Below are positions 38,924-50,500 of a DNA stretch of 64,000 bases, piece by piece. Below the pieces are notes generated by a model. That model ran no database searches and had not been told where the DNA came from. It was given only the letters and a program-made list of their open reading frames with translations. Each line of letters opens with the position of its first letter. Position 1 is the stretch's first letter. Position numbers and translations under genes: made by a program. The stretch comes from Micromussa lordhowensis (taxonomy: Eukaryota > Cnidaria > Anthozoa > Scleractinia > Lobophylliidae), in assembly GCA_964020085.1 (NCBI GenBank), contig OZ026604.1:29269118-29333117 (forward strand). The letters are read 5' to 3'.

Positions 38924-41900
38924 GGTGGAGTCGCGCAACATGGCGGCCACAATTGACACGTAAACCAAAACGAGGCTTCAGTTTTCGCGGGCTTTCCTTG
39001 TAGGTTGACAGAGCACATGTACCCTTGGTTTAAAGCGTCCTTTGGACATCCATGTTGCAGTCAATTGACACCTGTCAAAACAAGGAATCCGCTGACCAGT
39101 ATCACGTGACCATATCGCGGGCTCAAGTTCAGGGCTCATCGAGGTCACGTGTTTTTTTAAAGTTGACCGCTGCCCAAGTGCTGCTTTTTTCGATTAGATC
39201 GCGGGCTCATGTCAGGATTAACTTGCTGTAAACAGCGTAGGGTTGGTAGGAAGCCGGTTAACGCTAACCCAGGATTAAAATTTAACCGAATTATAACCTT
39301 TTCTTTTGTACAAAGTTTTTTCACTGCTTTTGTTTTGCGTATTTTGCTTTCATTAAAATTCAAAACACAAAAACAATATACAGAAAATCTCACCGCAAAG
39401 TTACAAAACTCAAATCAAAATTCTACTTTATCCTCGGCTAGTTTGATCGGGCTCTGAACAACCCGGCCCAGGAGCTACGCTTTTAGGCTGGCCTAAATCT
39501 ATATATTAGTTCAGTTTAGTCTCCTCTCCTGTACCCTTAATACCCTTCTTTAGATGTTGCAAACTGAGATGGTGCAATGTTTGAGCAATATCTCATTATC
39601 TGTAAGATGCCTTGATCATTGGTCAGCCTAAACACAGTGTTTAGATGTGTGGGGGAATGATGAAGATCATGTCTGCACTGCCACTGCCTTTCTCCTCCCT
39701 CCCTCGTCCACCTCTTAGGATTCCAAAGGTGGGATTATTTTGCACTTATTGCAGCCCTATATTTTATGTTACAGTCTCTGTTGAAGATCCGTCGACCCAG
39801 GAAGAACTGCACTGCACACAGAGTCCAATCCTGAAAAACGTTACGCTCAGGGGAGGAATAAAGGCGGGAAATTTCAGTGACCTTGGCGACGAGAAAAACA
39901 TGCACATGTGCATTGCGCTCTGCTGCGAAAGAAAAACATGCGACCTCGCCTTCATGATAGGCGGGACATGCATTGCAGTGGACTGTTTTAGCGAGGAGCT
40001 TTGCCAGGCAGTCAAAGCAAGGCCCACGAAATATGACCCCCAGATAGCGTTTATCAGGCGCAGAGAACTTCAGAGACCGGCTAGAAAAGGTGAATAAAAC
40101 GGCCCAGGAGTTAAAGTTTTTCAGTTTTACAAAGCCATTGGACATTCAAATTATAGGTTTATAATGCTAGATTCTGTGTTTCTTCACAGTATTTTGAAAA
40201 AAATTTTTAAATTGTCAGTCCGTTCATCGACTAGAGTATCATCTTATGCAGGCATAATTGATTATCGCAGTTATATACTCAACTTAAGCAGCCTTAAAAT
40301 TAAAGCCTAAAAAAATCACGCTACGAAATCACAACGTGACCAGCTCCCAGTTGGCTTGAGTTGGTAGAGCACTGCACCGGTATCACAGAGGTCATTTGTT
40401 CGAATCCTGTTCTTGAAGCCTAATTTTTTTTCAGGCTTTTTTCAGCTGCCTAACTTGTGTATATACCTGCGATGATCAATCATGTCTTCGTAACTTTCTC
40501 TACAGATCAGCATGTTGTTTCATGTATTTACTCATAAGAGCATTTTCTTAATTGATGAACCACAAAATTCTCTCGAAAATTGAGAGATCAAGATCAAGCC
40601 TGATTTTTTTAAACATATCTTAATGATAAATATAATACTGGACTAAAAGGAAATCTTTCTTATCTCAGCCAACGTCTTGCCGACAGCGCCAAGTTCAGAA
40701 GTACCAACGATGAAGATACATGAGATAATTAGCGACAAACTACCCCACCCAACCATACTGAAAACAAGTACTTGCTCAGCCAGCAAAATCTACCCAAACG
40801 TGACGCTACTCGGAGGAATTAAATCTGGGAACTTCACCTCACTCGGCAAAACCAAAAACATGCAGGAGTGTATCGGCAAGACCTGTGAGTTAGGGCGTGG
40901 TGACTTGGCTTTTATGTTGGGAAGCTATTGTTATTCAGTGTCTTGCTCCAGTGGCAGGGTATGTCAGACGATTCCTGCTCAGCCATCGAAGTTCTACCCC
41001 AGGATAGCTTTCCTAAAATGGGCACCGAAAATAAACGAAACGGGTAAGATGCATGAAGGGTATTCTTATTATTCATTATAAAATAATTGAGCCACAACGC
41101 GCGCTCTTGTTGGTCGATAGGTGTGGTTATATGAGAGTATGTTAACACGGTTGTGACATTTCAGATTCGCGCGTACTTTTGAGAATTAATTTATAAACGC
41201 GATAGAGCCCTTTTTTTTAGCCTCACCTAATCACTCGGAGTTTAGATGAGTCTATATAAACACGGAAAAAGTGCTCTATTGCTTAACTTCTATTCGTGAT
41301 CATGGGGGGGTAAGTTTAAGATGTTGCCAGTTTCTGATGTGGTGACGTTGTGTTGTCAGTTTTTCGAAGTCAATTTCGTTCATGAAAATTGCGAATGAAA
41401 AAAGTGTGAGAACTTTACAATGGGTACCCTTACACACGTATGTTTCGTCATTGCCAAGGGACTCATCAGAGACCTTTCAGCTAACTCGTCAAACATCGCG
41501 TTTGAAGACCCGCATAAAACATTGTATGACAACTTCTTACACTAAATTCAATTTAAATTACAATTCAATTTTTCATTTTTAATTCAGTATCTTGCACACT
41601 GATTTAAATCAGCTTTCTTATAGCTGATCGTGAAACCCAAATTAAGTTACAGTTAATCTGCAAGGCACATAACGAAGGCGTCTTGTTTTTTCATCCGAAC
41701 GGCCATATTCTCGGGGTTGACTAGGCTTTACTATTGTTTACCTACTCGATTCTGCATTACCTCGGCCCTGCAAAAAATCTCTCGATAGGGTCGCTGTGAC
41801 CTTTAACCTCATTCCGGATATATGCATGGCAGAGACGAGTAACTTACATTAATACTGAGTTATTTAACTACAAAGAATTGCGATAAAATTGAAAAGTTTA

Positions 41901-44900
41901 AAAAATTAAAAACCATCTCATAGTTTTAAACGTCATTATCAAGTCAATAATGAGCAAAGTGAGAACGAATATAAATGTAAAAGAAATCCTATGAGACACG
42001 AATAACAGCCTGAAAATATGCAAATAACAAAAATATAATGACGTTAAGCCAACGTCGAAACGTCGTCGCATTTTAAACTTTAAACCAAGATGGTTTTTAA
42101 TGTTTGAAACTTTTTTTAATTTTAACGCAATTCTTTGTAGTCAAATTGTTCAACAAATCTCTTCTTCTACGTGATACTGAGTTGCTTCCTTTATTCTCAA
42201 TTCAGAGTTACTTGAGGACGAAGAGGCCGAATACACATCAATTCCAAAATGCACACGTAGCCACATTTTGTACAACCATACCTTATTAGGTGGTCTACGA
42301 GCAGGAAACTTCACGCACATAGCAGAGGTGGACAGTATCGAGACATGCGCAGCACTGTGCTGTGCTGAGCAGACATGCGACCTGGCCTTGGTGTTGGGAG
42401 AGAACTGTTACGCGGGGGACTGTGCGAGTAAAGAGCTTTGTATTCCCGTGCCAGTCAACTCAGCAGCCAATAGGGGCTCGAAAATTGCTTATATCACCTC
42501 AAGGAAAAAAGTTGAAGAACCTGGCACAGGTTAGAAGCGTCCCGTCAACTCCTTAATTCAAGAGATTTTTTATTAGATTATTTTCTCTTGGCGCACTGTG
42601 AAGCACTTATTTCTTATAAAAACGATAATCTTGGACCTGTGTGTCTTGGAGAAAATGTAAATTCTTCTCACAAATCTCCAAGCATTCTTTTAATAGCCGC
42701 AATCGTTAATACAAACCAAGAAAAGCCCCTAATGCAAGTTTAACTAATATTTGCCTCAGCCTTTGCTTCGGCAAATAAGTGATTTGCAAGACATCGACAA
42801 ATCACGACATTTTGCGACAACCGAGACCAATAAATGTTTTATCATAAGATCACCAAGTATGAATTGCACCACTCACTGACAGCTCAGGGAATCGATCTGC
42901 CATTTTTCAACCGCGAGCGTGGTTACAATTTCGCATGGGCAGAATATTAGTTGCAGCGAACACAATTACACGGTATTGTACATGAGCAGACCATTATTTG
43001 TAGGCAGTTTTTGCAGGTCACGTGGTAGGCGCTTGGCCAATGAAAAGGAAGAAATAATGCATCGAATGATAACAGTTATTGTTGTTAGACAGAGAAATGA
43101 GATGCTCTAGCTCTCTACTTATTAACTACCTAATAGAGTGACCAGAACCTAAATTCTCCCGACCAATACATAGCTACACACAGACTTCGACTTTATTGAA
43201 CTGAATTTATCAATATTTGTTTCAGATTGGAGCCTGTGGTACATCATAGTTGGATCTATCGCTATTGGTATTGGTATAACTGGCATTATGTGGACAGTTT
43301 GTACCTGCTGGCATCGGTAAGGATCCCAAGGAAAACTTTGTATTCCCAATATTTGCCAGCTCATTAGCATAAGCGGTTCAGTTTCTGATCAAGGTACAAA
43401 AAATATCAGTTCTGAATATTGAACTGGAATGACACGATTAATTGTCACTGTCCCAGGGAATCTGAGTCCGATGTATTGAATACTTTTTGTACAACGTGGC
43501 TTAAAACCCCAACATTTTACAAAGAATGTAGTATGAACTAGCTAGCGCTTTTGCCACCGAAATAATTTGCAGTTTTTGCAAATCCATTTCTCCATAAATA
43601 CTACACCCATATGGCCAAAATGTTAATCACTAACTAAGTTCGTATCTAGCATGATGCCTTCTCTGTGTGAAGTCCTATATGTTAATGATGGAAAATGTAA
43701 AAATGACGTCACCAAAGATTCGCCTATTTTCTGAACCCGAGACCAATTGTGAGTTAATTTTTGTCACAATTTTCTGATACTAACTTAAACGATACCTAAG
43801 ATTGAGAAGAATTTATTGTGCTGTTAATTACTGGGCAAGTGGAAGAATGTAAACTACCATAAATCAGTTGACGTCGATGGCGCTGCGCATTTTGATGAAC
43901 AAATGCACATTCGAGTTACGCCCGGGGCAATTGTAAGGCGAAAACTTTGCGACGTTTCATTCAAATCTGTAGTCAGAAAAAAACCATCTGATTCCTATAT
44001 TGTTGATTGTAGAGGACGGCGCCTGCGAGCAAAAGATGAACCGAGTGATCGGTTCACCATGATGAATCAGTGCGGCGATTCACCACAAGGATTGGAAATG
44101 CTACCGCAAGGCTGGAATCTGCAGCAGTTTGGTCAACAATGTAACACGTCAGGTAAATGAGGTCTCATCCAGACTACGCCGGAGGAATTTGAAAACGCAA
44201 CTGTATTTCTACGGTTAGGCCTACCGTCCACACTAATCCGTCACGAAAACCGAGCTTTCCGGAAACGTTCTTCAAACCGGGAGCATTTCAAAAACGCGGG
44301 CTTTGCGTTTAAGTGTGGACGGAAAACATTTTCAAAACGAAGCTTTTCAAATTAAAAACAATCAGATCACGAAAATCATGATATTCCCCTGTCCGAGTTT
44401 TAAACAAAAATCAAAAATAGCCGGTGATGGTTGCGTTTTTAAATCATTTCATCGTAGTGTGGATGTTTGATGTGTTTTAAGACTGAAACCTTCGTTTTCA
44501 ACTTTCTCGGGCGCATTGTGGACTTGTAGCATGGACTTGGCCACGCATTCCTTACAAAAAAACTATGACGAGGGGTAAGAGTTCTGTTACTTGTGATCAC
44601 TAATACTTTCACTGCTCGTTTCATATTTTTATGAGGTCGTGTTTTATTCTGTAAACGAATCATAATTTATGATTTCCTCTTCTTTCAACCTCCATTATTT
44701 ACTCATTTCTCTGTTGATTTATTTCATTCTGCTGCCCCCTTCAGGAAATTTAAAGTGCTTAAAGAATGGCCCGATGTTTTTGAGTGACACTGAGAGCGAT
44801 TCCGATGACCATGACGATATGGAGGTCCCTCGAAGAAATAAAATGCCGTCGGTGAGGGAGCCGCAATCTTTGAAGAAATCCCTTGGGTACAACGGACCTC

Positions 44901-44986
44901 CGCCTCCATACACTGTGGAAAGAATTAAGGGACCAAGCATCATTAGCTTGGATGTTAAGGCAAGAAGAGCTATGCAGAACTTATAA
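36888..44986 (+). CDS. Gene D: type I membrane protein with four MANSC domains and PPxY tail
   Basis: The predicted exons are 36888-36960, 37584-37910, 39775-40089, 40669-41043, 42206-42529, 43226-43316, 44013-44152 and 44745-44986. They form an exact 628-aa frame. Exon 1 is a signal peptide (LALYLVQVVLLFKL). Exons 2-5 each encode one MANSC-like domain. The third (exon 4) has lost two of the eight cysteines, one from the CC pair and the next one, so that it reads TCELGRGDLAFM and contains an RGD. Exon 6 encodes a transmembrane helix (DWSLWYIIVGSIAIGIGITG...) clearly paralogous to that of gene B, with the same phase-1 in, phase-2 out borders. The cytoplasmic tail differs from B: it has an acidic SDTESDSDDHDD stretch and a PPPPY motif (PPxY), the usual ligand of WW domains, such as those of NEDD4-type ubiquitin ligases. 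Stop is TAA at 44984-44986. Confidence 0.82.
38030..38131. repeat. Two tandem 51-bp GC-rich hairpin units
   Basis: Units 38030-38080 and 38081-38131 are essentially identical. Each contains a palindrome built on ggcggccgaaggccgcc, flanked by gcggagctcc. They directly adjoin the larger tandem repeat. Confidence 0.8.
38131..39508. repeat. Tandem duplication of a ~690-bp element
   Basis: Copy 1 (38131-38813) and copy 2 (38814-39508) are nearly identical, which points to a recent event. The main difference is the length of an (ACG)n tract (about 38207-38229 versus 38890-38921). Matching open frames of 78-82 codons in both copies are by-products of the repeat. It lies in the first large intron of gene D. 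Confidence 0.85.
40270..40490 (+). mobile_element. tRNA-derived SINE, copy 3 (degraded)
   Basis: The tRNA-like region lies at about 40355-40420, with gagttggtagagcactgcac and a decayed B box (tgttcgaatcctg). A few bases of the head (tagctcag) are missing compared with the other copies. The tail with gcgatgatcaatcatgtctt is preserved. It lies in a gene D intron. Confidence 0.65.
41861..42180. repeat. Long inverted repeat with a decayed ribozyme-like segment
   Basis: The left arm (about 41861-41948, ttaactacaaagaattgcg onwards) is complementary to the right arm (about 42029-42150, ending ttctttgtagtcaa). Near 42036-42056 the sequence gacgttaagccaacgtc is followed by gaaacgtc, which resembles hammerhead stem II plus GAAA-C-GUC. 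A CUGANGA core is not intact. It may be a relic of a third Penelope-type terminal repeat, just upstream of gene D exon 5. Confidence 0.45.
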
Positions 44987-46485
44987 GGCGAGAACTGTTT
45001 AAAGAAAGATGTCCACGCACGGCATCTTATACAAGCCACAGTAATGGACTTTAACGGAGATGGATTTTCGATTCGTAGACTTTTAGCATGGCTTCACGAA
45101 GGTCATTACCACGTTCGGACAGCCATTATAGCGGTTTTCCTTTAACTGAACTGTCGATAGGTGGTTCTCGTATATAGGTGGTTCTTGTATAAAACTGAAG
45201 GCTCGGTTCACGAATTGGCGAGTCACTACAACCTCCACCGCCACCGCCGCTGAAGCGACGGAATGCCCTTTGGGATACAAAGCTCCTTAAAGCTTTGAAC
45301 TCAAAGGGCCGAGGTGACTAACATTTAGTCCATGTTTGGGGGACTCAAAAAGCCTCTCTCCTAACTAAACAAAGCTTAAGGAGGAATAAGAGCAGGAGCA
45401 TAGAGATATCACGAGCGCAAGGTCAAGAGTAGGCAATGTCCGTTACATGACAATATTACATTAACATAACAAACAAGGTAAATCCGTTCGAGTGAGCACG
45501 ATCTAACCCACACTGTCTTTATATTTTGCGAACACAAGCGAGAGCGATCAAAGAATGTGGTTGATCATTTACAAAGAAACTCGTTCGAACGCGATCGTCA
45601 GTCTTCTTTAAAGGCTTAAAGTAACTTTGCCCGTGGTATGTATTGTGGCCGAATTTTTGTAGGATTGTGTACGCTAACTTAAGGCCTCAATAGCTGTAAA
45701 TAAGAAAATTCCCTTAACCAGGGGCGGATCTGGGGGCTTGGGTGACATGAAGTCAATGCCCTTTTATTTATTTCTTTTTTAAAGTAATCTCGAAATTTTC
45801 GAAGAAACTTCCCAGAATTCTATAAGCATCTCCAGGAAAATTGATTTTTTCGTTCCTCTCTTTTTTTGTCGGGGAAGGGGGGGGGGGGGATGAGTTGAAT
45901 TCTTCCGCAATTTGTTCGGGCCCACTTTCTCAATCTTCTAAATGCGCCCCTGTTGTCTAAGACGAGTGGATATAAGAATTCATTTTAAACAAAATGAAAT
46001 AAAAGTAGATATTGCTTTTCACGACAGCTTGGGTGTTTTTCAGAACATTTCCTTAACTTCTCCGTTACTATGTTGAGCTCTCAAACGCACTGCATAAACA
46101 ACGTCATCCTCAAGGGATAAGGATAAATTTAACATTGCGTCACCTAAAAAAACTCTTGACTGCAACATTGACCAAATTTAAGTGTGAACAGAGTAAGTAA
46201 CGGTTGGGCAATTACCCAAAACAATTACTGCTCAGCAAAATCTACTGAAAAAAATCGTGGAAAAATATCGAGCAAGGGCTTTCTACTAGGGTTAGTTTGA
46301 TTTGCGATGTTAAAAGAAAAAAAAACTTGCACAAGCTAGAGGTGAAAGAATAATTCGTGCCCCAGAAAATTTATCCAAGGCCCAACGCTTAATGAAAATA
46401 TTTATGTTAGCTCTAATTCGGTCTATTTCTGATAGTTTAACAGAAGCTAGAGAGTATAGAATAGAAATGAGTTAATAGAGAGCAG

Positions 46486-46582
46486 AGTGTAGAGAGTAGA
46501 GAGTAGAGAGTAGAGAGTAACGAGTAGCGAGTAGCGAGGAGCGTGTATAGTCGAGAGTCGAGAGTCGAGTGTAGAGTGTAGA
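46486..46582 (+). repeat. GAGTA-type microsatellite
   Basis: Repeated gagagtagagagt words drift into gtagcgag and gagtcgagagtc variants. Confidence 0.8.
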
Positions 46583-46784
46583 GATGTATGTCAGTACTTG
46601 TATGTTACTTGTATGTTATGACCCTCTATATTAAGGAGGTGTCCGTTAGAAGAGGCTCGACTGTTTGTACTTGCTTTATCCTTACGATAACCAACAGTTA
46701 TTTAATAAAATCCAAAGAATGATTATTGATGTAAACAGTACAGGTTGCTACACAAGAACAAACTTAATAACTTCTATCATCATC

Positions 46785-47315
46785 AAAATTACAATTTCCT
46801 AGATTGTGATTGGTTTAAAATACTCCTATTTTCCACTAATTCACTTGCCAAGTTGTTATCGGACAGTTTGCTATTGGACAGTTTGTTATTGGACAGTTTG
46901 GACAGTTTGTTATTGGACAGTTTGGACAATTTGTTATTGGACAGTTTGTTATCGGACAGTTTGATAAGCCAATCACAATCAAAGTCGTAGTTTAAATCAA
47001 CCAATCACATTCAAAGCTATGGTTTAAACCAACCAATCTCAATTTCAGACGAGAGTGACATGAAACAATTTGCTTCATCCTTGCCAGTATTTTAATGCAA
47101 ATTTTCCCTTCCTTTCATAACTTGGCTGTTCTTCTTTTCTCAGAAATTGTAATTTTATGATTAATTGGTAATAAGACTTCGTGTTGTCCAATTCGGTCTG
47201 TAATCATACTCGTGATAAACAAATCGGACTCCCGCTGTGCGGTCGTCTGATTAGTTGTTATCACTCGTATGATTGCAGACCGAATTGGACTCCACTTATC
47301 CTATTACCATTACGA
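46785..47315 (-). repeat. MITE-like element, copy 2, with internal minisatellite
   Basis: This is the inverse-orientation relative of 10612-11040. Inside it (about 46850-46965) an 18-bp unit (ttgttattggacagtttg and variants with gtttggacag) is repeated several times, where the other copy has only one equivalent unit. Confidence 0.65.
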
Positions 47316-47508
47316 ATTGTGCGTGACTATAGCTAGCTGGGCCCACATGTTGATAACGGTCTATACAACTACTAAATGCCGCCCCTTACCATATATACTG
47401 AGTTTTTGGTATCATTATTGTTATTCCGATAAAGTATAAAAACTTCTCCAAGGTCTTGTGTACGCCAGACCACTGGAGGATTTGAGTGATTTCCTGAAAT
47501 TGACTTCT

Positions 47509-50500
47509 TCAGTTTTTATCCCGCTCGAGAACACTAATTCGCTCTTGTTGTGTCTCCAGTTCTTCTCCCATTTGCTTGACCTCTTCTCTTAATTTTTTGA
47601 TGGCCTGAAAGAATTAAAACGTAAAATATTGTGAAAAATAAAATAAATTAATGAAATTTTCTTGTCTTCTTGAGGATGATTTTCGAAGTATTGAATTCTG
47701 GAAACGTTAATAGATACGAGAAGAAAATGGATGTGTGGCGAGTTTGACCGCTCTCTTTGAGAAACTAGAGATAAACCCTGACTCGACGTAGGCTTTCTAA
47801 ATAGCCTGCAGAACAGGCTTGGACTTTTTCCATGAAATGATACTTCAAGTAAAATAATCGCGAAATCTTTGTCGCTTTATAAATATTTGCCCGACTTCAC
47901 ATTTGACGAGATGTTCTTGTCAATTAAATAATGACAATTTTGACAAGTTTGGGATATCTATCTATGCATACGTCTTATTTTTGTTCATCCGTTGAAAAAG
48001 TGACGTGAAAACGGACTCATTCCTAGAATTCTCTAGTGAGATGGGAAAAAGGCAGACTGGACACATAATAATGGGAAGGAGGTAGGAGTTTGTGTGCACA
48101 GGCATAGGTTGACTACCTGCAACCGTTAGCCGGTGAAGACACCGAAGCAGGTGGATATGTGAATTTCTCAGTGTCGCAGCGTCCATGAAACAAGTTTATG
48201 TAATGCATAGGTTTACTTTTATAGTACGAGCGGTACTCTTGCTAGTGTAATTTACATAAGCGACCAACCTCTGACAAACACACAATAGTTTGGCAAGGTG
48301 TACCACTCTGTCCTTGTGGAGAGGGCAACTTCAGGGACCATTCATCTGCTCTGTAAGTACCTGTAAAGGACGTCGCTCCACCAAACCTATCATGCACTTT
48401 TCTACGAAAAATAAAAAATAAATGTTTTTCTTCACAGTCTCGTACAAGGGGTTCTTTCAAAATAATAAGAATAATGTTCTTTAGATGCAGTGTGCAAAAA
48501 TAGTTGTCTGGGAAAGAAAAAAAAGAGACACTGTTCTTTACCCTTTGTAAGTGATTTTCAATTAAACCAGTAAGGTTTCGCATGGTATATTTAACTTGAC
48601 GTTTCGCATGCTACAACATACATCTTCAGAAGTGACGGTTACAAAATATGACGAGATTTAAAAAGACAAAAACTAAAGCGAGGCATTGGTAACTAGCTAG
48701 ACAACAATGGAAAAAAAAAACTACATCCGGTGTGAATTAATAAAGAAGGAGATTTTCACTACCGACGTTTTCATTTAGGGCGGGTTTCAAGTCCCGTATT
48801 AACAATGTTTCCTTGATTTTACACTGTAAATCACATTGACCACTTGCTAAGATCTCAAAATGGTCCCATTTGATGTTGTGACCAGTGGAAATCGAATGCT
48901 CAGCAACAGCAGAGGCGTGACCAATTTGAGTGAGAGCTTTGAAGTGCTCAGTCTTTCTGTCATGTAATCTTCTTTTAGTTTTGCCGATGTAAAAAGCATC
49001 ACAATCCCAGCAACTGGCTTTGTAGACAATCTTAGATTTCTGCGACCGGTTGAAACGATCTTTATAAGGAAAGAAAGACTTAATTCTACGAGTGTTCTGA
49101 AAAACAACCCTGAGGTTGACGAAACCATAAAACTTATTAACACAAGATTTTAATCGGCGTGTAATAGCATCGCTATGGAGACCTAAATAAGGTAAAACAA
49201 GGGTTACATCTTTCTTAGGAACTGTGAGAGTAGGTGGTGAAGGCTTGTTCTTATGTTTGTGAAGTAAATCATTAACATTGTAGTTAATAACGCCTTTAGG
49301 ATAACCATTTTGAAGCAAGGAATTCTTGAGATCGGATAAAGCGGACTGTAATAAAGTGGATTTTGAACAAATACGTAAGCAACGATAGGTAAGTGTTCTG
49401 ATTTGATTGACTTTATACTTCCTAGGAGTGAAGGAGTCCCACTTGGTGTAAAGACCAGTGAAAGTATTTTTATGGTGTATAGCAGTTGAAAATGTGTTGT
49501 GGTCACGCTTGATACAAACATCCAAGAATGGGATCTCTCGATTCTCTTCAAGTTCCATGGTGAATTTGATGATGGGATGTCTGCTGTTGAGAAAATCTAG
49601 AAATCTGGAAGCGGTGTCTTTACAATACAAATTTGTCTTACCAAATTATACTCTCTTCCTGATCCTCCTACCCTACCACGAACAGTCCTCAAAGATTTGC
49701 TTGAGTTTGCGACGAAGAAAAGCCACTTCATATTTGATGGGCAATATTATGACCAGATTGATGGTGTAGCGATGGGTTCTCCATTAGGCCCTGTCTTAGC
49801 TAACATTTTTATGTGTCATTTTTTAAGAGAGCTGGTTGACGAATAATCAGTTCCGACCGTCGATTTGGTTTAGATACGTTGATGACACTTTCTCCCTATT
49901 TGACAGTAAAGACACCGCTTCCAGATTTCTAGATTTTCTCAACAGCAGACATCCCAACATCAAATTCACCATGGAACTTGAGGAGAATCGAGAGGATCCC
50001 ATTCTTGGATGTTTGTATCAAGCGTGACCACAACACATTTTCAACTACTATACACCATAAAAAGACTTTCACTGGTCTTTACACCAAGTGGGACTCCTTT
50101 ACTCCTAGGAAGTATAAAGTCAATCTAATCAGAACACTTACCTATCGTTGCTTACGTATTTGTTCAAAATCCACTTTATTACAGTCCGCTTTATCCGATC
50201 TCAAGAATTCCTTGCTTCAAAATGGTTATCCTAAAGGCGTTATTAACTACAATGTTAATGATTTACTTCACAAACATAAGAACAAGCCTTCACCACCTAC
50301 TCTCACAGTTCCTAAGAAAGATGTAACCCTTGTTTTACCTTATTTAGGTCTCCATAGCGATGCTATTACACGGCGATTAAAATCTTGTGTTAATAAGTTT
50401 TATGGTTTCGTCAACCTCAGGGTTGTTTTTCAGAACACTCGTAGAATTAAGTCTTTCTTTCCTTATAAAGATCGTTTCAACCGGTCGGAGAAATCTAAGA

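Larger units (their letters stand above)
44987..47508. other. Intergenic region between convergent genes D and E
   Basis: Genes D (+) and E (-) converge here. An AATAAA at 45998-46003 could end gene D. The rest is low-complexity sequence (G run near 45876-45893, gagagta microsatellite 46486-46582) and a MITE-like copy (46785-47315). No supported exon. Confidence 0.55.

Noticed and set aside
38464..39457. Paired open frames of 78-82 codons in both orientations
   Set aside because: They lie in a near-identical tandem repeat, overlap on both strands, and have no splice context or domain.
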